DNA of 64,000 bases, from positions 558,001 to 622,000 of the forward strand of contig NZ_JACRTF010000001.1 of NCBI RefSeq assembly GCF_014385165.1, in the 5' to 3' direction. How positions within the stretch are numbered: the first letter of the stretch is position 1; every line of letters begins with the position of its first letter. Positions 34,552-44,946 of the stretch are shown piece by piece. Source of the DNA: Jilunia laotingensis. GTDB taxonomy: Bacteria > Bacteroidota > Bacteroidia > Bacteroidales > Bacteroidaceae. The notes beneath the pieces were generated by a model. It saw only the letters and a list, made by a program, of their open reading frames with translations. It did no database searches and was not told the origin of the DNA. A program made the translations under genes and the position numbers.

Positions 34552-34643
34552 TACCTCGGTGATGAAGGGCTTCCTCATCGGTGAGGAAGAGCCTCTTCAT
34601 CGGTGAGGAAGGGGGCCTTCATCGGTGGCCTCCAAGGTGTTCC
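34552..34643. repeat. Intergenic hairpin repeat, copy 1 (TCGG-loop units)
   Basis: This holds an ACCTCGGTGA start, two internal units CTTCCTCATCGGTGAGGAAG and CTTCATCGGTGAGGAAG, a further CTTCATCGGTG and an end CCAAGGTGTTC. The first unit is a perfect 8-bp hairpin with a TCGG loop. The same arrangement is found at 63434-63523. In both copies AACTGATAATCAA lies about 25-35 bases upstream. It sits between the 3' ends of convergent genes. It does not code and is too irregular for a CRISPR array. Confidence 0.75.
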
Positions 34644-34697
34644 TCCCGGACATGGAAAATCATCAGTTTCAAGTCTGCCATTTGTCAAATAAAACCA

Positions 34698-34768
34698 AAA
34701 GAATGTACCAAAAGATGCCGCCTCATTTTCTTATTCTAATAGCGGCTTTTACTCTTGGTACATTCTTT
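34698..34768. terminator. Bidirectional terminator between DUF4834 and the giant gene
   Basis: AAAGAATGTACCAA (34698-34711) and its exact reverse complement (34755-34768) form a 14-bp outer stem. GCCGC/GCGGC (34717-34721 and 34742-34746) forms an inner one. A-rich and T-rich flanks on both sides suit termination of the two converging transcripts. Confidence 0.75.
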
Positions 34769-34836
34769 ATTTAGACCCCTGTTATCTTCATACACAGCAG
34801 GACATCAACTCATCATACTACGACCAGTCAGCTCCC

Positions 34837-37800
34837 TCATTTCTTTATAATGCGTCGGATTACTCTTCCATTATCTGTCACAAGTTCCAATAGATAATGT
34901 CCTTCCGGTAATCCTATCAGATCGATTTGCCCATCGACCAATTTATCTGTATGCATTAACACTTGGCCATTCAAATCGAACAAACGCAGACGCTTAAGTT
35001 CGGTTCCTTCCAGATGAATTTTTAAATAACGCTTCGTAGGCACAGGATATATCCGAATGCCCGAAGTTATGTCCGGAATAGACATAGGATCTTTAACCGT
35101 CAATATATATGGCGATTCGAAGCTACCGACCATTTCATCAGAAACAAATGAAAGAGTCTGCTCCAACGCTATTTCTTTTTCTTCCTTGGAGTCGAAATAA
35201 CGGAAAGTAAGTTTATCGCCATTCAGATCTCCATAGATATAAATGACAAAAACACTTCCTTTATCTTCAACTTCCCTCAACACACCTACTCCACGACATT
35301 CATCACCGACAAATACTCCTATTTCATCCTGTGCCGCAGGAACAAGTTCCGGAACCACGGCTATCATCGACATCGTATTGGGATAGCCATACATGTCCAC
35401 TTTCCAATGCGTATTTCTCAAATTCTTTCCATGCACAGTTGCTTGTGATTTTATACGGTTCAGAATCGTGGTCGGATAATAGAAAGTCCGTTCTTTCGTC
35501 GCTTTAAACAAATAACCGTTACCTGGTTGCAAAACTTCCAGCGTGCCTATCCATCCCAATTCGGAATAGTAAACGGCAAAGCCCTCTTGTCCTTTCACCA
35601 TTTCGCCTTCTCGAACATCCGCACCTGCAAATGCCTCCTGTGGAGAGAGAGGAGCCACCGCTGTGTAACCGATCCAGTTCCAACCATAACCCAGCTTGTT
35701 GCTGATGCGCAACTGGATCGGATGTTCTGCGGGAACAATTTTACGCCCGGAAATAGTCAACTCCTTATCCTTTTCGGTTTTAATCTTATACATCTTTTCG
35801 ATAGCCAGCTCATAATCCGGATCGGTCATCGACTCAGCTCCTAAATCGGACAGGCTTTGTCCATCCTGCCCTTTCAGTACCTCAATATCCTTATACGAGA
35901 AAAGTGCGCCTACACGTTTGTCCACCGGATCGACTGCCAGGGATGTCCACGTCCACCCCTTATTAAGCGTGATGACTTGCTCACGTTCCTCATGGGTGAC
36001 AAAGTGGACAGGTTCGGATGCAGTACCCAATATACCATCGGCAACAAAACTCAGATTGTCAGGAGTGACATTGGAAAATACCGTACCCGTACTCGCATCC
36101 CACACCTTAAACACAATGGGGGATTGCCGTATTTCATCTTTCGTATACAAGTTCATAAATACCAGATAGTCATTCCGATTCTTTCCGATGGGACGCGGAG
36201 CGGCAACAGAAATACAAATTCCGTCCTGGAAGGCAGCAATGCTATCTTCCGGGTCTATCGACAACTCACCGTCAATACGTAAATCGCCCAAGATGTTCAT
36301 GGAAGTCTTCTTCGAGAGTGAAGGATCCACCTTCCAGTTGGGACCTTCGGCATAAACTTTCACATTCAGTTTCAGAATCTCCGCCATTCCGTTTTCGGTA
36401 TTGGTGAGATAAATGGTCTCATTATATGTACCGATGGCAAGTTGCGGATCGATGGTACAAGTAATAATTTTCTTAGTTAACGGATCTAATATGCCGTTAT
36501 CAGTATCCATCGTTAACCACCAAGGCACCCCTTCCATTTCGAACAATTGGCTGGAAGAAGAAAGATTAACAATCTCCAGTTTCACTGTTTGCGGTTCATA
36601 AAGCCTCTTTTTCAGACTTACCTCTTTTTCCATCCATCCCATCCGGCTGTTCAGTACGAATACATTCCATGACTGAGTGCCCGACATCAGGTTGCCATAG
36701 ATGTCTTTGATGCCATGCAAGCTGACGGTGAGATTGCGTTTCTCAATATACTTATTATCCACTGTAGGAACGATGACCAATTGCTTGTCGGATGCTATAA
36801 ATTCCGAGTTTACTTCCTGCACGCTACGTGTGTCACGGATCAACGGAGCCACATCGGCATAGACCGGATCTATGTAGACCTGCTTTCCTACAACATAATT
36901 TATCACATCTTTTGGCTGTGCTTCGGCATCCTGTGACTGATTGGTAGCAACAATCCTGCCTTGGTTATCCATATCATAACGTTCGAAGGGGAAATACAAA
37001 TCGAGACCCGACTCATCACCCGACAGTTTGACATGCATAAACTCTTTGATAAGCTGTGCCGAACGGCATCCCTTCCATACACGCAATTCATCGAACCTTC
37101 CGTTAAGTTTGCTGCTCGAATGAAGAGAATTCAATGCTTCCACCCAGCATAATGAGCCCAAGCTGATATACGGATTGTTCATGCCTCCAAACTCACTACC
37201 CAAAATATGATAGCGCAAAACACCGTCCAACAAGACATTCGCATATCCGTAACGATCGACACTCAAAGCAAAGTGATGCCACTGTCCATCGAAATAATCC
37301 GTATCTTCATCTATTCGATATTTCAATCCATTGCTATAGAGTAATAGCCCCTCGTCTTTATTTATACGCACCGACAGCGCCCCTGCCCTGTTGTTATCCG
37401 TACCCACATCCGTGCCGTCGCCTTTTCCTGCGGAGAAAAGGGCAGGTTCCTGTTCCTGCTGCGATGGATCGGCCGAGAAGAAAAACTCTATTGTAAAATT
37501 GTCTTCAGGTGTGAACACCCCTTTCGTAGAGCAAGCATATGCTAACGGATGGTCATCCGTACTCAACACCCGAACGGACTTACCGACAGGATCGACAAAT
37601 CGCCCGCACTCCAGTTGCAAATGCCGTGAAGAAGCTTTATCCTGTACAACATCACCGGACATCTCGTCCATCAGCCAATAATTATTCAGTCCCGGTTCCT
37701 TGCCGGAAAGCAATACGCTTTGCGAAGCATACACATCGGCTGCAATGCGCACTTTGCTCCAGATACGAAAATCTCGCATACGACCTTTGAATCCCTTGGT

Positions 37801-40800
37801 TTCTTCTGGCAATTTGGCAAGATAGATGCGACTTCGTCCGCTGGAAGGCGTGATCGGAAGATTATCAAACACCGTCAAATTGGTCTGATCGTAAGAAACG
37901 AAAGCCGAAAGTAAAAAGTTGCCTCCATTATTACGGCAACTCACTGCCATGTGTTGCCAAGCAGGAGTACCTTGCGAATCGGTAGGCGGAACAATACTCG
38001 TTTCGGACACATATATCTCTCCACCACTGACAATGCGCAATTTATCGTCTACCGTATAACCTATACGGAAAGGTAAGCGGGTATCGGTGATAATCACATC
38101 TTCCTCATTACCAGCCGTACGTTGTAACCAAAGTTCGATAGTAAAATCTTTATCTTCAAGATTCAGGGTGTCAGTGGTATATGCCATAGATGACTCCCCG
38201 TCAAACTCCAACCCACAATTGTTCGCCACTTTCGTACCGTTCAGTACACCGGTAAGTCTCACATTGGCCGGACGCAATTCACCTTGATTGATGGGTTCGT
38301 TAAAAGTCACCACAATCTGCTTGTCAGGAGTAAGAATGCCACCCGACGGTTCGAAGCTGATAATCTTTGGAGTGGTCATATCTTTAACAATGGTCACTAC
38401 ATCTGAAGTATTCTCCACCGGAATACCGGAAGCCATGCAAACGGATGACACCCGTACTTCGTATCGGCCATCCATCATGTCATGCATGTCGATCGTATAT
38501 GAGAATTCTTTCTCCTCAATCAGGTATTTGTTCTGTGCCGTTTCGTCTGCCAAAGTCGCTTCATCTATACAATATACGGCATGGGTAGTCCAGTCATTAC
38601 TTCCCTCCAGACGAGTTTGTACTGCTATCTTCTTGAAGTTCTTATAAGTCAGGTCATAATTATCCACCCGCACGGTAAGTTTATCTCCTGTGGAAGTATT
38701 CAACACATCATTGTTGCGCGGTGATGTCATTCGCAACGGTGAACATGACTGACGATAGTGTATCGAGAAAAACGCTTCATCAAAAATCTCTCCCGAAGCT
38801 ACACCGTCCGCAGATTTCTTGCCAAAATACTGACAAGGAGAATGGAAAATCAACCCAATATTTTCATAATGCAGGGAGTCAATACGGTTAGGAGAAAACT
38901 TCACCTGCTTCGTAATGGTCTGTCCGGCAGGCACCGTTATGTCAATACCACCATTCAAAGGATTACCATCCAAAGTAATATCCGCACCATAAGTCTTGCT
39001 TTCACTATCCAGTGTCAAAGTATAAACCCGGGTCAAGTTAGCTTCGGAAGCATTACCCAGTTGCACATTCAACAAGACCGGTTCACCATTTGTGACATCC
39101 GTATTATCAGCGTTTTTGATAGATATTGTCGGCTTTTCCACTTGCAATGTTCCGCTGGAAAGAAGATGCTTCTTTTCCGGCTGATAGAACATCGTATGCT
39201 CAGGTTTCTCCCATGGACATGCACTCTGCCCTCCCCGGAGAAAGAATACCGGTGAATATTTTAATTTACGTTCTTTCTCCTCAGACTCTACAGCATCATC
39301 AAATCCATATAAATCGGTAGAAAAATAAGAAAAGGCGTTATTCTCTTTCAGAGTAAACTGATAGGTAGAGGTGTTAGATGAATCATAAGATGCCGAAAAT
39401 TCGGGATTCACCTTAAGGCTCATCGTTTTCTCTTTGCTGCTTTTATAAGCAGCGTCCACATCAGCCTCCTTTATCATAGTAATATTCACTTTGAAAGTAT
39501 ATTCAAAAGAAGTGGAACCATGATAAGCGGAAGAATGGTATTTAGATGTAGTCCGTGAAATAGTACTTCCCGAATCGAAAGAGATATTTTTGGGAGTAAT
39601 TCCCTTTTTTCCTTCAATTGCTTCCACTTTCTCTCTCTCATTATCTTCGATAGCTAAATACCAATTTTCAATCATTCCATTATAGTAACCGATCGAGTCT
39701 ATATAGGCTACCACTTTCGAACCATTGAACCATTTATATGTTCCCTCCTCTCCAAACTGCGGGTCATCACCCTTCAATGGGGTCACACACAGAGGATATA
39801 GTCCCGTATTAGTGAAGCTAACCGTATCAGTTTCTGCTATTAACAATCTGTTCCGCTTTTCACGTAAGTCAGGTATCACTTCACCAAGCAATTGCTTTTG
39901 CGAATAAATGAACTCCGTATCAAACTCTATCCCCATTGCATCCTGTTCTTTCCGACCTATTGTCCATCCGTTTTGTTCTATCCCGATGCTATTTCCCTTT
40001 TCCAACTGTTCTATGGCAAACAGATTGATACTATTCGATTCGGCAATATTTATATTGCTGCTATACCCGATGTACAGATCTCCATTGGCACCGACATGTG
40101 CATCGTCCGATCCGGTAGATATCGTAGAAGTGGCAGTCTTAGTTGTCGTAAGTGTTGCTCCATTAGAAGTATCCGATACAAACTCGCTTTTTATATTCTT
40201 TTTAGCCGTCTCGCCAATCTTTGCAATAGTATTCAAAAAGCCGGTACCAAAAGACGAGTTCGATTTCACTCCAACCTCCAAATCAGTACCGAATCCTCCG
40301 CCACCGCCACCGGTCAAGGAAATATCGAAAGTTACACTTGTTGCATCGTTCCTCGTATAAGTGGCGAAGCTGCCCGAACCCGGAGGGTCTCTCAACACTG
40401 CTGTCACGGCATCGGGACCTTTAGTCACGAAATTGGCTCCCGGTTTCGGCAATGAACCGAGAACATAAGCTTCCAAAGGTTCTTGCTCATCACGCCAGTT
40501 GAACACCGTACCATCGGCAGTCTTCAGCGAAAGATTAAAATCCAACTTATAACTATCCTCCGCCTTGGAAGCATTCCGGTTAATATTCGGAAAACCGGCT
40601 ATAAACGTATATATTCCATCAGGCAATGAATCCAGCGGAATTTCCAATGCATCGCCTTTCACCGTACTTCCATCCGCGTTGGCTTCCACCAAACCTAAGT
40701 TATTATGAATGGTGAGAGTCGCCCCTTCCACCAGTACCTCGGTCTCTAGGGACGGATTATGCATATTCGTATAAACCTCATTTGCCATGATACGGAAATT

Positions 40801-43800
40801 ATAAGTTTGTCCTGTACGGAAAACAGGCGCATGGAACGTATATTCCAATTCTTTATATACACTCTCCGAATCTTCTTCAGATTTCTCCACCATCCGGTAA
40901 AAATACAATGAATCTTTCTCTGATACAAAACGAATCGAATCACCGAACGCCCCTTCTTTCGCACCTAAGTCTATTACGGCAATCTGTGGCATTTCATAAT
41001 GTGTGAATTTCTGGATCACATTGCATTTTAATGAGTCTGAGGCAAGCATTCGTTTACCATCTACAGATACAGAGTCTTCCCAATACTGCACGGGGGCATA
41101 TTGTGTCACCTTTGACAAGTCCAATGCCACTTGCGGATCACCGAAATAATTCTCTGCCAATCCTTCTATACCCTGTACTTTAGGCCGGGCAGTAAATTTC
41201 TCGGGAATCAGGTAAGAGAGAAATTCACCGGAAAGGGTATCGGTTTCGATCAGGTAATAATCAGAGTAACGGGTGATGCGTGAAGCCGCCTTATCTCTAT
41301 GGCCAAAATACACTACAGACTCTCCTCCGATGAAACCGGGAAGCGGATAGCCTTTCTTCTCCGGATATAGATAAATTTCAGTATGCCCTACATTATTAGT
41401 ACTCTCACCAAAGCCGACATCACGCCCCGATTCGGTTTTACCTCCGGCTATTCGTCCTGCCAATGAAGCACGAGTAACGTCATAGAAACGCAAAGGCATC
41501 GTCATATCCGCCTGATAATTCTCAGTCACACCTTTGGCTGGATAATAACCTTCTTTCTCGAACACGTGCCCATCCTTTTTCACGCTGATGGTATGATTAC
41601 CGATAGGTACGTCTATCGAAAAGTGTCCTTGCGCATCGGTAGCAGCCAACCCTCCTTCATGCATGACACTTTGTCCGTCAATGAAGATATTGACACCTTC
41701 CACGGGAAAAAGATCGGTACTTGCCAGATAGGACGAATCACGATACATCACATAGCCTTCAACTTTAAAAGAGGATTTATCGGTGAAGTCAACGTTGTTG
41801 ATAACCGTGGCATCATTGGCACCAATAAATACCGTCCGTTCCGAGGGAGTGAATACATGCACGCCTTTGACGGGAACAATGGAGTAAGTGGTTCCTTGAC
41901 CTTCATAAGGGATACCGCACACCTGATAATTTCCCTTTTCATCCGTAATACCACGGAGCCAAAACTGATTTTCGGTAGGTGTCACATCCGAGCGGGTCAC
42001 ATTGTGCAATGTGCCCTGATTCTCATTATACTTGTTTGCATTCTCATACGAAGAGTCGTAAAAATCACTTTCAAGATCCTCGTCCATACGCCAATAAGCA
42101 CACAATCCCGCTTCTTTTCCTGAAAGTGTACGGCCATAATCACGCATAATTTCCCCTTGAGTCAGTGCTATGTTCCAAAGCCGTACTTCATCGATCCATC
42201 CTAAAAAGCCATAACTACGGAGAGCCTTCTCCGCCTGCAAGTTCCCCAATGTGGCAATTCCTTCTTCAATATATCCAAAGTCGTAACTTTCATTTTTCAC
42301 GGAAGCAACCTGTTCGCCATTGAGATAGAAACGCAGAGAATCTGCCGCCACAACCAAACTGATGTGGTTGTACTGCAAACCCGAGACAGAAACCGATGTT
42401 TGCAAGTCGGCAGTAAGAAGTGGAGTAGTCATATCGTCACCTTTGCCAAAACATAACTTTTCACCATCCATCCATAAGGTGTATTCACCCGCCTGGTTGT
42501 AAATGACCGAACGTTTGTCGTCAGCCCAGTTCTTGGCAATCGGTGCAATCCAAGCCTGCCACGTCATCTCATTGCCACTTTCGACTGAAGGGTGTCTGGT
42601 TTTAAAACAAACCGTTGCGTAGGAAGCGTCTTTCTGTCCGTCCGTCTGTCCGTCTGTCAGGTAATTACTAAACAACAAGCTTCGCCATCCCATCGTTTTA
42701 CTGATAGCATCTTTGACATACATCATACAACTCACATCTTTTACAGCATCACCTGTACCGAAATTCACTCTTCCGGTGATGGTGGCCAACGGTTGTACAA
42801 ATCCAATCACATCTTGTTCAAGCGCTGCCGTCACCCGTGTACCTCCACAATCGAAAACAGCTTGCAAAGCGTATTCGTAATACGCCCCGGCATTAGCCCC
42901 CCTATCTTCGTACATCATCACATTCTCCATACCTTTTATGCCTGATTCTATGATCTGATAATTGTCGGAACTTCCCGCTTCACGCCTTAAAATGGTAAAT
43001 GTAGTTCCATCTGCCGGAAGTGCCTTGATTTTCCAACGGGTCGTCACTTTATCGGGATAAATGCCTTGAGAAGTTTGGAACGGTTCCGCAAACTGAATGC
43101 TGGTAGTGGCAACTACCGGTTCCGTTTCCCTACTCCGGAAAACGACACTCTTCGGATGGATAACTTCGACTTCGAGGCAATAGGTATACAAATCACAAGT
43201 AGGAGCCTCATCCGTATAAGAGGTAGCATCTGCACTCAGCGAAATAACAGTCGATTTATTGGTTTGCAAGTTTTTGCGAATCAGAGAAAGCTTCTCGTTG
43301 GAACACAATGTTTTTTGCCACGACAAAAAGAACTTTCCCATACCTTCCCCCTCTTTTACTTTAATAGAATCCACATGTACCATAGGGACATCGCTCTCAG
43401 GATTACGAATCGTCCATTCCACTTCGGAATAAGGATCATGCTCGCAATCGGCAGTTCCATTTTTTGTCCCTATATTATGGTATAACCGATAATAGTACGT
43501 CTTTCCGATATCGGTGGATGCATACATCTTTTCCGTATCCATGAATGCTCCCGTTGAAAAGCGTTCAGTTCCATTCGCCGTAATGCAGACGGGCGATGTA
43601 AAATCCTTGTTATTGGATCGATAGACGGCAATATACGTATCCTTTGTTGCAGGGAATTTATCGGAAGCTGACCATGAGAGTACGATATATCCCGCACAAC
43701 GATCATAATAGGCTTTCAACGGAGACAGTTCGTAACCTGATACAGATCGCGTATCTGTCAGCGTCTGATACATCTTATATCTATTGCCTTCTCTTTCAAA

Positions 43801-44628
43801 CGTGACTTTTGTGTTCAGTGTGACATTTTCATTGGGCAGCATCTGCAACGAATAGACGTTGCTGGCTGCTCCGGAGAACTGTTTGATGTCGGTCTTTGCA
43901 TTACTATATTGAACAGAGACCTCGGTTTTGCCCGTTACATAACCATCCGTCCTTCCATTCTTGATGTCAACGTTTAGAAAAGTTCCGTCTTTCCATTCGG
44001 GAGATACAGTAATTCCCGTAGAAAAAGGTTTGACGGTAATCGTATAATAAATAGAACCATCCCTGTAACAACGTCCGACACAGTCTCTGTCCCAGCAATA
44101 ATCCACTCTTACATCATACGTTTTACCTGGTGCATCCGCTGGTAAATACCATCGAAGTGTACTCCAATATTGATAAGAGGTATTTTCAAGATCACCAAAT
44201 CCCGGATTCTTACGAAAATCACTCGATTTAGTGGCTCCTCCTACCCGTTCCGCATAGCCTGAGATTTCTACATCTTTATATTGGTCTTCAATATAAAGGT
44301 CTTTGGTCGAATGCGCACCTCCGTTACAAACATAGAGATAATCTTTATTACTCCCTGCCTCACGAAAATAGATTTTGAAATTACGCATACAGTCATAATA
44401 GCCATACACATCCGAATTCATCAACTTCCATTCGATAGAATTGCTGGTAACAGGGTCAACAGTCAATGTTTTTCCCTTGTGATCACTTCCGGCTCCATAG
44501 AGGCGGATATGCTTGTTAGCATCAAAAGCGACATTAGCAAGCACAAATTCCGGAAGAAGTAAGCAGCCCATCATGAATAAAATCTTGTAAAGTACTGTCT
44601 GTTTTGTCTTCATTCGTTTTGTTCTCAT
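34837..44628 (-). CDS. Giant multidomain surface protein with LamG domains and T9SS-type sorting tail
   Basis: It has 3263 residues, or 3258 if it starts at MKTKQTVLYK at 44613. A signal peptide covers about residues 6-31. Approximate domains: fibronectin-like strands to about 620, LamG at 665-865 (YWRMDED), carboxypeptidase-regulatory-like modules around 900-1040, a Gly-run (TGGGGGGFGTDL) near 1440, an SbsA-type Ig-like domain around 2085-2135 (IVVTFNEPINQGE), LamG at 2137-2310, LamG at 2356-2545, and a C-terminal tail at about 3185-3263 ending LLELVTDNGRVIRRIIKK. The tail (IRIYPVPTKRYLKI) matches type IX secretion type A sorting domains. It is probably an exported cell-surface adhesin or matrix protein. 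No T9SS machinery gene is in the window. It is the largest gene here and has no frame disruption. Confidence 0.88.
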   Translation of the reverse strand: MRTKRMKTKQTVLYKILFMMGCLLLPEFVLANVAFDANKHIRLYGAGSDHKGKTLTVDPVTSNSIEWKLMNSDVYGYYDCMRNFKIYFREAGSNKDYLYVCNGGAHSTKDLYIEDQYKDVEISGYAERVGGATKSSDFRKNPGFGDLENTSYQYWSTLRWYLPADAPGKTYDVRVDYCWDRDCVGRCYRDGSIYYTITVKPFSTGITVSPEWKDGTFLNVDIKNGRTDGYVTGKTEVSVQYSNAKTDIKQFSGAASNVYSLQMLPNENVTLNTKVTFEREGNRYKMYQTLTDTRSVSGYELSPLKAYYDRCAGYIVLSWSASDKFPATKDTYIAVYRSNNKDFTSPVCITANGTERFSTGAFMDTEKMYASTDIGKTYYYRLYHNIGTKNGTADCEHDPYSEVEWTIRNPESDVPMVHVDSIKVKEGEGMGKFFLSWQKTLCSNEKLSLIRKNLQTNKSTVISLSADATSYTDEAPTCDLYTYCLEVEVIHPKSVVFRSRETEPVVATTSIQFAEPFQTSQGIYPDKVTTRWKIKALPADGTTFTILRREAGSSDNYQIIESGIKGMENVMMYEDRGANAGAYYEYALQAVFDCGGTRVTAALEQDVIGFVQPLATITGRVNFGTGDAVKDVSCMMYVKDAISKTMGWRSLLFSNYLTDGQTDGQKDASYATVCFKTRHPSVESGNEMTWQAWIAPIAKNWADDKRSVIYNQAGEYTLWMDGEKLCFGKGDDMTTPLLTADLQTSVSVSGLQYNHISLVVAADSLRFYLNGEQVASVKNESYDFGYIEEGIATLGNLQAEKALRSYGFLGWIDEVRLWNIALTQGEIMRDYGRTLSGKEAGLCAYWRMDEDLESDFYDSSYENANKYNENQGTLHNVTRSDVTPTENQFWLRGITDEKGNYQVCGIPYEGQGTTYSIVPVKGVHVFTPSERTVFIGANDATVINNVDFTDKSSFKVEGYVMYRDSSYLASTDLFPVEGVNIFIDGQSVMHEGGLAATDAQGHFSIDVPIGNHTISVKKDGHVFEKEGYYPAKGVTENYQADMTMPLRFYDVTRASLAGRIAGGKTESGRDVGFGESTNNVGHTEIYLYPEKKGYPLPGFIGGESVVYFGHRDKAASRITRYSDYYLIETDTLSGEFLSYLIPEKFTARPKVQGIEGLAENYFGDPQVALDLSKVTQYAPVQYWEDSVSVDGKRMLASDSLKCNVIQKFTHYEMPQIAVIDLGAKEGAFGDSIRFVSEKDSLYFYRMVEKSEEDSESVYKELEYTFHAPVFRTGQTYNFRIMANEVYTNMHNPSLETEVLVEGATLTIHNNLGLVEANADGSTVKGDALEIPLDSLPDGIYTFIAGFPNINRNASKAEDSYKLDFNLSLKTADGTVFNWRDEQEPLEAYVLGSLPKPGANFVTKGPDAVTAVLRDPPGSGSFATYTRNDATSVTFDISLTGGGGGGFGTDLEVGVKSNSSFGTGFLNTIAKIGETAKKNIKSEFVSDTSNGATLTTTKTATSTISTGSDDAHVGANGDLYIGYSSNINIAESNSINLFAIEQLEKGNSIGIEQNGWTIGRKEQDAMGIEFDTEFIYSQKQLLGEVIPDLREKRNRLLIAETDTVSFTNTGLYPLCVTPLKGDDPQFGEEGTYKWFNGSKVVAYIDSIGYYNGMIENWYLAIEDNEREKVEAIEGKKGITPKNISFDSGSTISRTTSKYHSSAYHGSTSFEYTFKVNITMIKEADVDAAYKSSKEKTMSLKVNPEFSASYDSSNTSTYQFTLKENNAFSYFSTDLYGFDDAVESEEKERKLKYSPVFFLRGGQSACPWEKPEHTMFYQPEKKHLLSSGTLQVEKPTISIKNADNTDVTNGEPVLLNVQLGNASEANLTRVYTLTLDSESKTYGADITLDGNPLNGGIDITVPAGQTITKQVKFSPNRIDSLHYENIGLIFHSPCQYFGKKSADGVASGEIFDEAFFSIHYRQSCSPLRMTSPRNNDVLNTSTGDKLTVRVDNYDLTYKNFKKIAVQTRLEGSNDWTTHAVYCIDEATLADETAQNKYLIEEKEFSYTIDMHDMMDGRYEVRVSSVCMASGIPVENTSDVVTIVKDMTTPKIISFEPSGGILTPDKQIVVTFNEPINQGELRPANVRLTGVLNGTKVANNCGLEFDGESSMAYTTDTLNLEDKDFTIELWLQRTAGNEEDVIITDTRLPFRIGYTVDDKLRIVSGGEIYVSETSIVPPTDSQGTPAWQHMAVSCRNNGGNFLLSAFVSYDQTNLTVFDNLPITPSSGRSRIYLAKLPEETKGFKGRMRDFRIWSKVRIAADVYASQSVLLSGKEPGLNNYWLMDEMSGDVVQDKASSRHLQLECGRFVDPVGKSVRVLSTDDHPLAYACSTKGVFTPEDNFTIEFFFSADPSQQEQEPALFSAGKGDGTDVGTDNNRAGALSVRINKDEGLLLYSNGLKYRIDEDTDYFDGQWHHFALSVDRYGYANVLLDGVLRYHILGSEFGGMNNPYISLGSLCWVEALNSLHSSSKLNGRFDELRVWKGCRSAQLIKEFMHVKLSGDESGLDLYFPFERYDMDNQGRIVATNQSQDAEAQPKDVINYVVGKQVYIDPVYADVAPLIRDTRSVQEVNSEFIASDKQLVIVPTVDNKYIEKRNLTVSLHGIKDIYGNLMSGTQSWNVFVLNSRMGWMEKEVSLKKRLYEPQTVKLEIVNLSSSSQLFEMEGVPWWLTMDTDNGILDPLTKKIITCTIDPQLAIGTYNETIYLTNTENGMAEILKLNVKVYAEGPNWKVDPSLSKKTSMNILGDLRIDGELSIDPEDSIAAFQDGICISVAAPRPIGKNRNDYLVFMNLYTKDEIRQSPIVFKVWDASTGTVFSNVTPDNLSFVADGILGTASEPVHFVTHEEREQVITLNKGWTWTSLAVDPVDKRVGALFSYKDIEVLKGQDGQSLSDLGAESMTDPDYELAIEKMYKIKTEKDKELTISGRKIVPAEHPIQLRISNKLGYGWNWIGYTAVAPLSPQEAFAGADVREGEMVKGQEGFAVYYSELGWIGTLEVLQPGNGYLFKATKERTFYYPTTILNRIKSQATVHGKNLRNTHWKVDMYGYPNTMSMIAVVPELVPAAQDEIGVFVGDECRGVGVLREVEDKGSVFVIYIYGDLNGDKLTFRYFDSKEEKEIALEQTLSFVSDEMVGSFESPYILTVKDPMSIPDITSGIRIYPVPTKRYLKIHLEGTELKRLRLFDLNGQVLMHTDKLVDGQIDLIGLPEGHYLLELVTDNGRVIRRIIKK

Positions 44629-44685
44629 TTGGTCTATTCCTTTTTATTAAATTACTCTTTTATACACAATAGATATTTGGGGTAA

Positions 44686-44717
44686 TAAAAGTACGGGAAA
44701 TGCAAGAATAAGGCAAA
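44686..44717 (-). promoter_or_regulatory. Likely promoter of the giant surface gene
   Basis: On the minus strand TTTG (44717-44714) and TACTTTTA (44693-44686) are 20 bases apart, the same variant as at dnaE. It lies 58 bases before the first possible start. The rest of 44629-44884 is AT-rich without recognisable features. Confidence 0.5.
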
Positions 44718-44884
44718 AACAACCGATATACAATTCGATTTACAAATTAAAACAGGATTGATTTACAAATAGATACAAACAGAATCAAAGAGGCAAAAAC
44801 AAAAAAGGCATAGCTATAAACCATATAATAGTAGCAACACTTACATCAGCTTATATATGGCAACTTCACCAATCACCATATATT

Positions 44885-44928
44885 AAATGCCCCCCAAAAG
44901 TTTTGCAACTAACTTTTGGGGGGCATTT
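44885..44928 (-). terminator. Strong terminator after the LruC gene
   Basis: AAATGCCCCCCAAAAGTT and its exact reverse complement form a perfect 18-bp stem with an eight-base loop, 18 bases past the LruC stop. The flanking T/A runs are short. It should insulate the giant gene from upstream transcription. Confidence 0.88.
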
Positions 44929-44946
44929 AAGGCTCGACAGCGAAAT

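Noticed and set aside
34552..34643. CRISPR-like array
   Set aside because: Units and linkers are of uneven length, linkers are similar to each other, and no cas gene is nearby.
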